A DNA stretch of 64,000 nucleotides from Escarpia spicata (taxonomy: Eukaryota; Annelida; Polychaeta; Sabellida; Siboglinidae). Below, piece after piece: positions 35,601 to 47,094 of this stretch. The first letter of the stretch is position 1, and the number at the start of each line of letters is the position of its first letter. A program made the translations under genes and the position numbers. Below the pieces are notes generated by a model, which did no database searches, was not told the origin of the DNA, and was given only the letters and a program-made list of their open reading frames with translations. The stretch spans positions 49,230,725 to 49,294,724 of the forward strand of contig OZ023214.1 in the NCBI GenBank assembly GCA_963995525.1, in the 5' to 3' direction.

Positions 35601-37825
35601 TGCGTTCAGAAATGGCGGCCATTAAACAAAATGGCCGCCAAATAAAATTTCTCGATATCTTAATAACTGTGTCACGTAGAGTTATAGTTTTTGTGTCTAG
35701 ATGTATATTTTAAGGGTCAAGGATTTGAAATAGTTAACTTTCGGATTTCTCAGACATTCACATTCGCCATTTTAAAAGATGTCGTTCGTTAATACAAATG
35801 TATAATGATATTTTAAAAACTACGTCACATAACGAATATGGTATCGAACAGAATTAATTGAATTTCAGATATCCACCATTTTGAAATATCCGTCATTTTT
35901 AAAGATGGCGCCGTTCAAAGTATTTTATTTCCATATCTCAAGAACTACACCACATCGAGCCACACAGTCGATGTGAAATTGTGTGTTTTTAGATGTGACG
36001 ATTTCAAATATATAACATTTGGCTTTCGCTGACTTTCATATATATGCCCTTTTGAAAGATGACGCCTGACAAAGCTTGTTATTCCCGTATCTTCAGATCG
36101 ACATAATATCCTAAAACCACGAAGTTGATGCTAAAACGTGGGTTTTTGGATGCGACGAGGTTTTATTAGACACTCTCTAAAACGGATAAAGTCACTCCAT
36201 ATATTACGTTATTGACGTGACAGCCAGGATTCTCAAACATGTCACACATCCTGCTGACATCCGCCCAATACTTGCACAGCATTTCATGATGCTCAAGCCG
36301 TGCTTTTGCCTCTTTCAACGAAACACGATGTGGTATCACAACCGGTCAGTGCATGGAAGACAGGCAATGTCTTGCACTTGTCAAGACTAAGTACATGTGC
36401 AGTAGGAGTTGCATCGTTCTATCTGAATTTTCCGGTCCCGATTGCTGTCACCAGTCTTTCACAGCCAAGTCGGCTAGCAACACTGACAGCTAGCACGACA
36501 ACGTCAATGACAACAGTACGACAATATTCTGTATTCCTTGTTTAACAGCATCTGCTGCGAGCAACAGCTATGTTCGTCTCTTCACATAGCATGCTTGAGT
36601 ATGTTAATAAGAGCTGCGCCGTTAATAATGATCATATGAACATTCCTCTGTAAGCAGGCACTGTCATTGTGCATCCGGTCATCTACATACATTGAACCAG
36701 GTAAGACTTGTTACCGAGCCCCACGTTGCCGTACTCTGACAGTGACGGGGGAAATGAGTGATTGTCATATTGGAAGAAATCGCGTATTTGGCAGGTGATT
36801 GTTTCTGTAACTGTGTTTGTGCGGTTCACCAAACGTTTCTTGAAGAACTGTTTATGCTAGTCTTCTCCACGTTTCTACATCCTTATGAAGGGACCAGCAA
36901 CAGCTTCCTCTGCCACAAGACGTGTGTCAAGAACTAGTAGATCTCCACTTGTGTCCGAGAAAGTGTTGCCCATTGCCTTTACTTTCATGGTTGGAGACTT
37001 CACATCTTTGACGAAAGCCCACAGAGCATGCGCACCCAAACCATGAACAGCGGTGACTTTTTCCGTGGTTTGGTACAAGAGAAATATGTAATGTGGCTAC
37101 ATATGACATCGAAAAAATTACGAATGTGAATGTTAAAAATGTTAATATTTGAAATTGTCGCATCCAAAAGCCTATGTTTTGATATCAATTTCAAAGTTCT
37201 AGGATACGTAAATCTTAAGATACGAGAAAAAAACAGGCTTTGATGGGCGCAGTCTTTCAAAATGGCGGTTATCCAAAAGTCAACGAAGGTCAATAGTAAT
37301 ATATTTGAAATAATTGTACTTAAAACGGTACATTTTGACATTAACTTTGTGGCTCTAGGTTATATAGTTCTTAAGGTATGGAAGTAAGAGTCTATAGTGG
37401 ACGCCATCTTTTAAAATGGCATATATTTCAAAATGGAGGATATCTGAAAGACAACGAAAGTCAATAGTAATATATTCCAAATGATCTTGACTAAACATAC
37501 ACATTTTCTCTTCAACATTGTAGATCTACATTATGGAAATAATAGGCTTTGACGGGAGCCATCTTTATACACGGCTGATATAGGTATGTTTTTTGAAATT
37601 GCTATCCATCAAGCTATTCAGTAACTATTTACATTTGTATATTAAGGACCGCCATCTTTAATAAGGCGGATGTGAATGTTCGAGAAATCGAGAAATCCAA
37701 AAGTAAAATATTTGAAATCTATGATCTCTAAAACCTCTATATCTTTATATTAAAACTATAGCTCTATGTGACACCGTTATTAAGTTATCGTTAAATTTAA
37801 TTTGGCGGCCATTTTAACGATGGTC
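35601..37825. mobile_element. Foldback DNA element FB, copy in R2
   Basis: The left arm (35601-36170) starts TGCGTTCAGAAATGGCGGCC and is built of degenerate tandem units of about 130-170 bp. Each unit contains a CGCCATTTTAAAAGATGGCG-like palindrome and an A(G)AGCCACA block. The right arm (about 37166-37825) holds the same units in reverse orientation, ending in GGCGGCCATTTTAACG; its last few bases are lost. The core (about 36175-37165) carries a decayed minus-strand coding sequence. The inverted subterminal arrays around a coding core match the plan of foldback transposons. Confidence 0.75.
36180..37065 (-). pseudogene. Decayed GCDTTS-motif protein gene in the FB core
   Basis: Minus-strand blocks occur in this order. 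At 37060-36885: HALWAFVKDVKSPT, DTSGDLLVLDTRLVAEEAV. At 36845-36700: QFFKKRLVNRT, IRDFFQYDNHSFPPSLSEYG, LGNKSYLVQCM. At 36692-36590, in another frame: DDRMHNDSACLQRN, IIINGAALINILK. At 36525-36300: IDVVVLAVSVASRLGCERLV, AIGTGKFR, then a stop, then HVLSLDKCKTLPVFHALTGC and CDTTSCFVERGK. At 36290-36180: MLCKYWADVSRMC. From memory, the order and motifs (TD-VVVLAV, GTGK-FR, LP-FHALTGCDT) match a large family of uncharacterised invertebrate and fish proteins that behave like mobile-element products. Stops and frameshifts make this copy non-functional. The biochemical activity is unknown to me. Confidence 0.65.
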
Positions 37826-40800
37826 TTCAAAATGGTTCCGTTGGTATGTAGAATACATGTGCGTAGTGTGTTGCTTTTATCCGAAAGTGCACAATTCCGT
37901 CATTTTTCTGCACATATCCGCTAGCCAAGCCTGCTGTGTTCAACGTGCAAAATGGAAAATTATTTAAGACAAAGTATATTGCGGTTAATTCAGCCTGCCT
38001 AGACAGTATTTCCAATCAATCTTGTTTTGAAACTGGATGTTTTGTTTACCATTTGAACATACTCCGTGGTCGTATCTTCGAAATTAAACTGGGAAGACAC
38101 TGCCTTCTTTTAAGCAGATATTCCATACATTAGGAGTACTTTATTTATAGGAAGAATCCACTATAGGTATTTCTTGGTTTTGTCGGTGACGAGGGTGTCA
38201 ACAAAATGTCTTCGTCGTGCGACGTGCTTAAAAACAACCGTGTAACATATGGTTCTCAAAAAACGACAAACGTATATATATAAATTACTGTTGGTTCAGG
38301 TTCTACAGTGTAAACGCGAGTCATCACTTGTTCTGACGGCATTTTGTTTTTTCCCTGTTACTTAACTCATCGGAGACAAAGTCTCATATGTGGTGTAATT
38401 GATTTGTCTCATTTGAATACATGACACATACACGCGGTGTCTTGTCGACGACTTCCAGGTTATTCCTGTGAGCGAGGCCAAGTTCTTTTGTGAGACCGGC
38501 CTCACAAAGGCAACGTCTACATAATAGAAACAGATGTAGGCTACCGGCTGGTCGTTGTCACAGACGCCGAGTCAACCGACATCGCCATTCTTCTGATCTA
38601 ACAAAAATCACGTTAAGATAAGATTCGACTTTAAAGGAGGCGGTATGTTCCTAGTTTTTTCATTTACTAATTACTATGATGTTCTTAAAATATCATAACT
38701 GTATTGAAGGTGTACCGCAAACCACGTTGTGTTAGGTAAGCCCGTAACAACGTTTGCAATTTTGAAGAGTTATATGACCCTCAAATTTCAAACAAAACAT
38801 CCAGTTTCAAAACGAGCGTTATTGACTGCCTACCTCTCAACCAATGATGGAGTATAACTTACACACTTATCATTACGGCGTAACACAAGCAACGCATTAC
38901 ATTCGAAAGTTGATCGTCCTGTTTATATATAAGGATTCATATTCAAATTTTCATTAGACATTTCGACAGAAACGTAAAACGTAACTAAACAATCGCAGGA
39001 ACCACGCGCCCGTAGTAAATACTTCGGGAAAACGGCCTCTGTGTCATGGACGTTGCAGCATGAAGTAGACGTTGACACAATATGCTTATGTCTACTCTCA
39101 TGTCAACATCATGGCGATGCAAATATTATTTTACAATTCTACAGTAGCGTGACTAGAGCCTGTGGATGGACGTGAACTTCGTTATAGCTCCGACCTTTGT
39201 AATTTTGAACATACAACGAGTATCTGTGAGGGCGTTATGATTTGTATGTAACGATGCTGTGTGTTTTCTAACATTTGGTAAATATTACTATCACGACTGT
39301 CACCGACAGAACCAAGGCATCCCGTTAGGAGACGGGCAATTTTGCTAGAACCTATTTCTTTTAATTTGTCGAATAGCGTATTGATAGATGCGACCCACTA
39401 CTACACGAGCTACGCTGATCGAAGTTCCCCATAGCAAGCTTCCAGTCATTGGCACTCAGTGTTTCGAAGCGCTGGTCCTTATTTGTTACTCAACATATAC
39501 CCAACAGCATATATAGGACGGCTCTTTCCTTCAGGCTCCCCCGGTTCCTACGTCTATGAATTGTGTATATGCATGCGTGCGAGTGTGCACGTACGTGTCT
39601 GATCACAGCCGAATCGAGGTGATTGCCGAGAAATATCCGTGAGCCGACGAGTTTCCCGGTAATCAATTTGATCGCAGGTGCTCCATTGACGTTACACGTA
39701 ATCCAATATCTATCACGAGAGTAGGCTATAACTCTGAACAGTAATTGTGGCCATCTTTGCGCTATTGTATTCGTATTATCTTGGAATATGTTGCGTAGTT
39801 GTATTATATTAAAACACTCATAGCACGTTACGTACGTTGTATACGTCCAAGCTTTATACAGCCGATTTTAGTGTATCTTCAGGTAATGTAGTTGGGAACT
39901 TGGCTTATTTGTAAGAACTACTTTCGATGACGTCCATATATAAACTTTGGTGTTGCAACATATTGTGATTAAACACAACAAAATATATATCACATTTCCT
40001 ATCTATTATTTTCGGTAACACACTGGCACAAACGCACAAATGCTGTTTATATAAATGAACTGACTAATATTATGTGTGTCAGCAACTAAACCAAAATAAT
40101 TAGGTCCTTCTCGTCGCGGTATACTTGGCATTGACATTACGGCATCTGGCAGATTTCCAGCAAGTTGTTGTCAACGGAAACAACCGTATAATCAACTGAA
40201 ACTGATATGACGGAGACGCTCCTTCAACGAAGAGCTATTATACTAAAATATGACTACTGTTAAACACAAGACACAGACACACGCCGGTTTTGAAACGGAA
40301 TATTGTAATTACCTTCTCATTGAAACGGGTACACTATGTTCAGTTCATCGATAAAAGATTGCAAAAAACCGTCATAATATATCCTCCGAGGTTCACCGAC
40401 AGAACCTTTTATGCAGCGCTTTATGCCTTATCGATACTGGGCTAACTGTCGATGACGAACAAACGCACCAGCGGGAGAAATGCAAAACTCGCTGGCTGCA
40501 ATGGCACAGTCGTCTTGCTATTGCAGAATGTATATTAGTTAACTGAAACATTTGTGTTGCAATTAAGCACACTTACCGATGTATAGACCATTTTGTTTAA
40601 TTGGCAGATATATAAGGTAGACACATTGATATAATGGGCTTAAAGACCATTTGATTTTGACAATATTACAAATTCGAATCATCATAAAAGAAGAATATAT
40701 CGCGTGCGCGCGCGCGTGTGTGTGTGTTTGCGTGCGTGCGTGTGGGTGGATGGGTGGGTGGGTGGGTGGGTGAGTGTATGTGCGCGCGTGTGTGTGCGTA

Positions 40801-41690
40801 CGTGCGTGCGTACGACTTCTTTTCTATGGAATCATGTTGGCAATTGTCGCGAATAATTACAAACTTGAATATAATATAGACGCAAAACTGTAATACTTGT
40901 AATGGAAATCACTCTATAGCGTCTACAATTTATCAACCGTTAATATTTGAGAAACAAATATATAGGCATATCAATATTGAACACAAACTTTTTACAAAAC
41001 AGTCGTGGACACGCCTTTTCAATTAGACCAACCACTGTTTTCAATTGTCATCCATTGTTTCCTCGATTGAACTATGTACCACGTTCCCTTTATTGCATCA
41101 ATATTATATTTCAGTAGTCTCAGTTTGATTAAGATAATACAATGTGTATTATTATTTAGGGATAATACAACGCTATATAACTGACGATGAACGTGCCAGT
41201 AGTAACGTATCAAGGCAATAAGCTTCGACATGTTCTTGACATTGACATTACCGCAACTAACCGACTTCCAACGAGTCGTTGTTAGCGTAAATAGTGATAC
41301 AATGAAATGATGCTAAGAAGACGCTCCTTCAAAGAAATACACCGATAGACCTACTAATGACCTGTCATATACAATAACACACAACATAAGCTCCGGTTTC
41401 AAAGTACAGAGAATTAAATGTTGACTACAATGCCGTAATGACCTTCTTTTTCATAACGTGTACGCTAGGTTTATTTTTTAGATAAACGATTGCAACAAAC
41501 AAACACCATTTGTCGCTGGTAGAGACCAGACAGCCTTTCATTCAGCGCTTGGCGTCTGGCCACAGACGGAGTGATCTATGGTTCGCACATACACGCATTC
41601 ACGGACGCAAATTCCTGCGCCAAAGCATGCAAACATAGTTGGCTCTTTTACACAGTCCAGGTGTCAGCGTAAGGTCTGATCTAGATTTAA
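37826..41690 (+). repeat. Composite repeat copy R2, module B
   Basis: Collinear with 56290-60150 (R4) and, from 38950, with 48760-51430 (R3) and 23400-25946 (R1). It includes the two microsatellite positions (about 40020 and 40700-40812), here short. It ends where the CR1 element is inserted. Stretches such as 37840-38015 keep similar minus-strand reading in R2 and R4 but contain stops. Confidence 0.85.
40700..40812. repeat. Mixed GC/GT/GGGT microsatellite
   Basis: (GC)n, (GT)n and a short GGGT tetranucleotide run at the same module B position that holds the GAGT array in R1. Confidence 0.9.
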
Positions 41691-41783
41691 CAAGATTTAA
41701 CAAGATTGCCATCCAGAAAATTACTCTGGATGGCAGTTGGACAAGGAAGCCTTTTGGCTTATCGAGAGTCCAATACTTTTTAT

Positions 41784-44479
41784 CTACATGTATCCCGCCT
41801 TTTTAAGGTGTGTGTCGATTTTATTTTTAAACATATTCACGCTACTAGCACCAACACAATCAGGAGATAATCTGTTCCATTCATTTACAGTTCTTTGTGA
41901 GAATGAGAACTTTCTTATATCTAATCTACACTGCTCCTTTACTAATGTAGCTTCACGTCCTCTGGTCCTTCTATCTTTCTTAACTGAGAAAAAAATGTTT
42001 CTATCAATATTTTCATAACCATTCAATATTTTAAACACTTCTATGTGATCTCCTCTCAATCTCCTGGTCTCTAGTGTTGTTAAACCACATTCTTTTAGGC
42101 GTATTTCGTAACTAAGATCCCTCAGATTTGGTATCATTTTAGTCGCTCTCCTCTGTACTCTTTCTAGCATATATATGTCCTTCTTGCGATATGGCCTCCA
42201 TGCTTGTATACAATATTCTAAATGAGGCCTCACTATTGTTTTGTACAGCGGTACTATGAATTCTTTTTTCTTATACGCTATATTTCGCCTAATTAATCCA
42301 AGGATTTGATTTCCCTTTGACGCTGCAATTCCGCACTGCTCTGAAACCTTCATATCAGCACTAATGGTTAACCCTAAGTCCTTTTCTTTTACAGTAGTAC
42401 TTAGAACAGTACCCCCCATTTTATATTTTACCTCTTCATTCCCATGACCTGTGTGGAGGCATTTACATTTCCCAAAATTGAACAGCATTTGCCACTTTTA
42501 AGACCATTTGATCAACCTATCAAAATCATCTTGTAAATGCTGTCTGTCTCCATCACTTTTAATCCTTCTAAACACTTTTGTATCATCCGCAAATTTTAAC
42601 ACCTTGCTTGTTATATCATCGTCCAAATCGTTGATATATATTAAGAATAATATAGGTCCTAGTACTGATCCCTGTGGTACCCCACTCAATACCGATTTCC
42701 AGTTTGAAGCCTCCCCATCAACTACTACACGTTGTCTTCTGTCATTCAGCCATTTTTCTATCCAGTTTATTATACCATTTCCTATGCCATGGGCTTTTAG
42801 CTTAAGGAGTAATCTTTGATGTGGTACTTTGTCGAAAGCTTTTTGAAAATCTAAATAGATGATATCTACTGGTGATCCCTCATCTACCCACCTAGTGATG
42901 TCTTCCAAAAAACATAACATATTTGTTAAGCATGACCTCGCTTTTAAAAACCCATGTTGAGATGGGTTTATCAAGTTATGTTTAACAAGAAAATCCACCA
43001 TGTGATCTTTAATTAGTCTTTCTAATAATTTGCAAATCACTGATGTTAAACTCACTGGTCTATAGTTCTCTGACTTGTTTCTCGAACCTTTTTTAAATAA
43101 CGGTATAATGTTTGCCTCTTTCCATTCTAAAGGAACCACTCCCTCTTCTAATGACAAATTGAAAACTGTTGCAAGCGGTGCGCTAATTTGTTCTACAATT
43201 TCCAATAGTAGTTTGGGCGGAATCCCGTCCACTCCAGGTGATTTATTATCCTTCATAGCCCTTATTTTCTTAGCTACCATTTCCGAGGTTACAACTAACT
43301 GTCCTAAATAGTCTGAATCTGCCCCCTTGAACTTAGCCTCTGGTACTGGCAGTGAATTAATATCTTCCCTGGTAAACACTGAACTAAAATACTCATTCAG
43401 GTCTTCTGCCATTAAGAATCCCTCTGATATTGTATTTCCAGCACTATCTTCTAGAGGACCGACCTTATCCTGAACTTTCTGTTTGCTTCGAATACACGCA
43501 TAAAAACTCTTACTGTCATGTTTTATATTACTAGCTAAATTTTTTTCATAGCTTCTCTTTGAATTTCTAATTTCAGCTGTAGCTTGATTAAGTGCTTCTT
43601 TATAAATGTTGTAGTCTTCATCATTTCCAGTACATCTATATGACTATGAATTTTTCTAATGGCTTCTTTCGATAAGTGTTTCTTTTTAGACCGGTTTCCT
43701 TGTTTTTTGAAAGGTACAAATTTATCGACTATGCACTTAATTTCACTATTTAAGATATTCCAGCATTCGGTTGCTGTCTTATTCTTCAGTGTGTTATTCC
43801 AGTCTATCTTTGCTAAATATTTCCTCATGTCCTTATACCTTCCTTTGTGGAAATTTCTCCTATACTGCTTTTTACTATTCCTTTCTGATTTTACTTTGAT
43901 GGTAAAATGTATCTGGTTGTGATCACTACTCCCCAGTGGCTCACATATCTTGACATTGTCAACTAATTCTTTCTGTGAGGACAAAACTAAGTCTAACACA
44001 TTCTCTCCCCTGGTTGGTTCTAGCACATGTTGAGAAAGGAAACTATCTTGTACTAAAACTAAAAACTTGTGGTCCTCACTCCCCATACTCTGTAGAGATT
44101 TCCATTGTATATGCCCATGGTTAAAGTCCCCCATAATAATACAGTTCGGTTTGCTTACTTCCCTTATAGCGTTTTGTATTTTTTCATTCTCTTCTATGCT
44201 TATGTTTGGACTTCGATAAACTAACCCAACTGTTAACGTTGAGTTTCCTGTAACTATGTTACACCAAACAGCTTCTTCGCAATCTGCTTCTCTTTCTAAT
44301 TTTATTTCATAAGCCTGGATAGATTCTTTAATATATAAAATAACTCCACATCCCTTTCTTCCTATTCTATCTTTCCTAAACATTACATATCCTGTTAGTC
44401 CCAATTCGGCATCTGATATATCAGTGGTGGCCCACGATTCGGTTATACCTATTATGTGAGGGTCAATATCTTCTACCAT
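41784..44479 (-). pseudogene. CR1 ORF2 (endonuclease and reverse transcriptase), two lesions
   Basis: The endonuclease part is 44479-43535 with HIIGITESWATTDISDAEL, IIMGDFNHGHIQW and SSDHNQIHF. A small deletion and frameshift near 43640 separate it from the reverse transcriptase. That part is 43412-42498 and has KSPGVDGIPPKLLLEI, NYRPVSLTSVICKLLERL, YLDFQKAFDKVPHQRL, SGVPQGSVLGPILFLIYIN and the catalytic KFADDTKVF. A single in-frame TAA at 42498-42500 then separates it from the C-terminal part (42488-41784), with KEFIVPLYKTIVRPHLEYC and GREATLVKEQCRLD. Otherwise it is very well preserved, suggesting a fairly recent insertion. Confidence 0.9.
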
Positions 44480-44643
44480 AATGTTTAGTTCACTTCTTTT
44501 GTTTACTATGCTCCTTGCATTTAAACAAATGCATTTATATCCTGATTCAGAACAGTTTTCCAGGCTGTTCTTTGCCGATTTATTTCTGCTGTCTTTATCT
44601 ATGCCTTCAGTTTCAGGCTTCTCTGTGAATCCCCCCTGCGAAT

Positions 44644-45864
44644 CTAGTTTAAATAGATGCAGCCTGTCCCACTGTCAACAGATTGCAGCAAGTTCTCTGA
44701 GAAAACTGCTGCCCCCTTTCCACTTAGATGTAGGCCATCTCTCATGTACATATCTTCCCTCCCAGCAAAGTATCCCCATAAATCTACGAATCCCACCCCC
44801 TCTTCTTTACACATCTGCTCAACTAGTGCGTTGATCGCCATCCTCTTGCAGTTTCTATATGTCGGCCCCCTTCCTCCCATTACTGGCAAAATTCCTGAGA
44901 GGATAATCTGTTCTACTCTTGTCTTCTTTAACTTCTTCACTAACTGTCTGTACTTCTGAACTATCCCAGTTGTTCCCTCCCTCTCTGCGTTATTTGTCCC
45001 TACATGTACTAGTATAGACCCTCCCTTGCCATGCCCCAGTACCTTCTCTACCCTTTCAGTTACATGTTCTATCCTAGCCCCCGGTAGACAAACAACGACG
45101 TCCTCCCCCTCGCTTAGAGTCTTATCTGTCTTTCTCATAATCGAATCGCCCATAAACACCCTCTCTTTCCTCATTGCCCCCTCAATCACTGCCTCAGTGT
45201 AGCTCTTTCTACGGTTTGCATCTGTCTGGTTGTAATGTTGTTCCCCTGTCTTCTGCTCTCCCGTCACAATCTCGTCCGTTCCATTCTTTCCTGACGCTGT
45301 TTCTCTTGTCACCTTTCTTCCTGTCATCGTCCCTCCCGACTTCTCTTCTGTCACATGTACTCTCATTTCCTTTCTTCCCGTCATCTTTCCTCCCATTGCA
45401 TTTCCTTCTCTCCTCTCCCGTCTCTTTTTCCCTCCTACCTCTTTCTCTACGGTCACTTTCTCTCCTGCCACCTTCACACCTGTCACATTTCCTGCCGTCG
45501 ATCCTCCACTTTCTTCCCCTCCGATCACCTTCCCTCCTCTCAGTCTCCTTTCCTCGGTCTTGTTGCCACTACTCTGCTCCTTCAGTTTCACAGTATTCCC
45601 AACTTTATCCCTGTCGTCTCTCTCCATTCCGTCTGTCTCCTTGCTGATTCTCATCTCCATCCCCTTCACAATATCTACCAACCTAGCTACCTCTTTCTCC
45701 AGACATTTCACCTTCCAACACCCCACGCACTGAAAGGTGAATCCCTCTTCCTTGGTTTCTGTCCATGACTTCGTACAGCCGGATAAGGCAAAATCTACCC
45801 AACTGTGGCAGTCGTCGCACACCAAGTGTCTCTTTGCCTTGACTTGCCGCTTGCAAGGCGCCAC
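44644..45864 (-). CDS. CR1 ORF1: PHD-like zinc finger and SGNH esterase protein
   Basis: About 406 codons. The N-terminus has a cysteine/histidine cluster (CDDCHSWV, SGCTKSW, FQCVGCWKVKC) like the PHD-type finger of CR1 ORF1, then a short coiled coil (LEKEVARLVDIVKGM). Next is a low-complexity, Gly/Lys/Thr-rich spacer of about 150 residues with repeated VTG-K/R motifs. The C-terminus is an SGNH-hydrolase domain: FMGDSIMRKTDKTL (GDS block), LVHVGTNNAEREGT (GTN block) and YMRDGLHLSGKGA (D-x-x-H block). It is expected to bind element RNA and perhaps membranes. No ATG opens the frame; a stop lies five codons upstream of the first GTG, so the start is damaged. Confidence 0.8.
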   Translation of the reverse strand: MAPCKRQVKAKRHLVCDDCHSWVDFALSGCTKSWTETKEEGFTFQCVGCWKVKCLEKEVARLVDIVKGMEMRISKETDGMERDDRDKVGNTVKLKEQSSGNKTEERRLRGGKVIGGEESGGSTAGNVTGVKVAGEKVTVEKEVGGKKRRERREGNAMGGKMTGRKEMRVHVTEEKSGGTMTGRKVTRETASGKNGTDEIVTGEQKTGEQHYNQTDANRRKSYTEAVIEGAMRKERVFMGDSIMRKTDKTLSEGEDVVVCLPGARIEHVTERVEKVLGHGKGGSILVHVGTNNAEREGTTGIVQKYRQLVKKLKKTRVEQIILSGILPVMGGRGPTYRNCKRMAINALVEQMCKEEGVGFVDLWGYFAGREDMYMRDGLHLSGKGAAVFSENLLQSVDSGTGCIYLN

Positions 45865-46483
45865 ATCAGAATTTATTTAATAATAATAATCTAATTAGCT
45901 ACTTAAAATAGTTTTGTCAACTGTGTTTACACCATTCACTGTCTATGTAGTCTTTAAGAAGACTGTTTTCTGTGCACAAATGTTACACTTTTCGTAAGAT
46001 TGCGTACGCTAGACTGCCTTATTTATTTAGGTTATACAGCGCCCTAGCGAATAAGAGAGACACTAGCTACATAAACTTAGTTCGCCCGATTATCGCAAAT
46101 GCTTAATTTTAACAACAAAGCTACCTTATCAAAATGTCTAGCAGGTACTGACTTACACAGATATTATCTTATGTAGGTAGTTTATGGTTATTACTTTATC
46201 ACCTATATATTCTACCACATAACGAGGTTTGTTAAATCTTGTTTACAAACTTATCGTAGCCGTAAGCTAACGTACCCTATTATCACTCACTAGACTAAAG
46301 TGTCCTAAAATACTTTATCTAACTAACTTTAAGCACAACTGCTACTCAATATATGTTTACTGTTACTTTATGAATGATATTAAGGCAAGAATAATACTTA
46401 TCAATCAGTAATTCCACTTGCTTATGAACTTTGATACACCACCAATTTCAACGATCTACCTCCGCCAAATATAGCTCATATAA

Positions 46484-46690
46484 TGACAGAAGGCATCCAA
46501 GCGTATGCAGCGGCTCTCGTAAATGACGTTTTAAGATACACCCTGGTATATTATAAATAGTTAAATAAAGAACCATACTTAGCGTTCTTGTGATGAAACA
46601 ACATAATGTTCGGCTTACCACCATGCAAGAAACGCCCGTAGCGTGGTTGAATTGTATCGGGTGTGTCTATTTTTACCTGTGATTGCATTG
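46484..46690 (+). repeat. Composite repeat end module E (R2)
   Basis: Closely matches 60154-60352 (CAGAAGGCATCCAAGCGTAT, AAGATACACCCTGGTATATT, CATAATGTTCGGCTTA, GTAGCGTGGTTGAATTGTAT). A 65-bp part is duplicated again at about 46690-46757, offset about 142 bp. Confidence 0.85.
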
Positions 46691-46791
46691 ATATATTACA
46701 AATAGTTAAATAAAGAACCATACATAGCGTTCTTCTAATGAAAAAACATAATGTTCGACGTACGTGTGTGTATGTATTAATGCGTGTCCTA

Positions 46792-46898
46792 TGCGTGTGT
46801 GTGTGTGCGTGTGCGTGTGCGTGTGCGTGTGCGTGTGCGTGTGCGTGTGCGTGTGCGTGTGCGTGTGCGTGTGCGTGTGCGAGTGCGTGTGCGTGTCG
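46792..46898. repeat. (GTGTGC)n microsatellite
   Basis: Hexanucleotide repeat of about 107 bp giving Ala-Cys frames that are not genes. Confidence 0.95.
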
Positions 46899-47094
46899 AC
46901 TGGCCTTTAAACTGAGGCTCTACGTTCCGTTCTAAAAATAATGGAGTCACAAAATGTCACTATGTTTCTGTTACAACTGCGATCAAGCTGATTTCCGGGA
47001 ACCTCATCGATTCTAGAATTTCCCGGTAAACACCCGGGCTGCGCTTTAATGTATTCCTTTGGCCAACTTACGTGGTATGTCCACTGTACGTGAA

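Larger units (their letters stand above)
41690..46482 (-). mobile_element. CR1-type retrotransposon inserted in composite repeat
   Basis: Compared with uninterrupted copies at 51420 and 60150, R2 is split between GGTCTGATCTA and CAGAAGGCATCC; everything between belongs to the insertion. In minus-strand order it has a 5' leader (46482-45870), ORF1 (45864-44644), ORF2 in three pieces (44479-41784) and a 3' end with TTAAATCTTG-type short repeats at 41690-41712. No obvious target duplication is seen, as is common for CR1. Confidence 0.85.

Noticed and set aside
45174..45768. Plus-strand Ser/Leu/Pro-rich frames of 137-157 codons
   Set aside because: They are antisense shadows of the low-complexity spacer of CR1 ORF1 on the minus strand.
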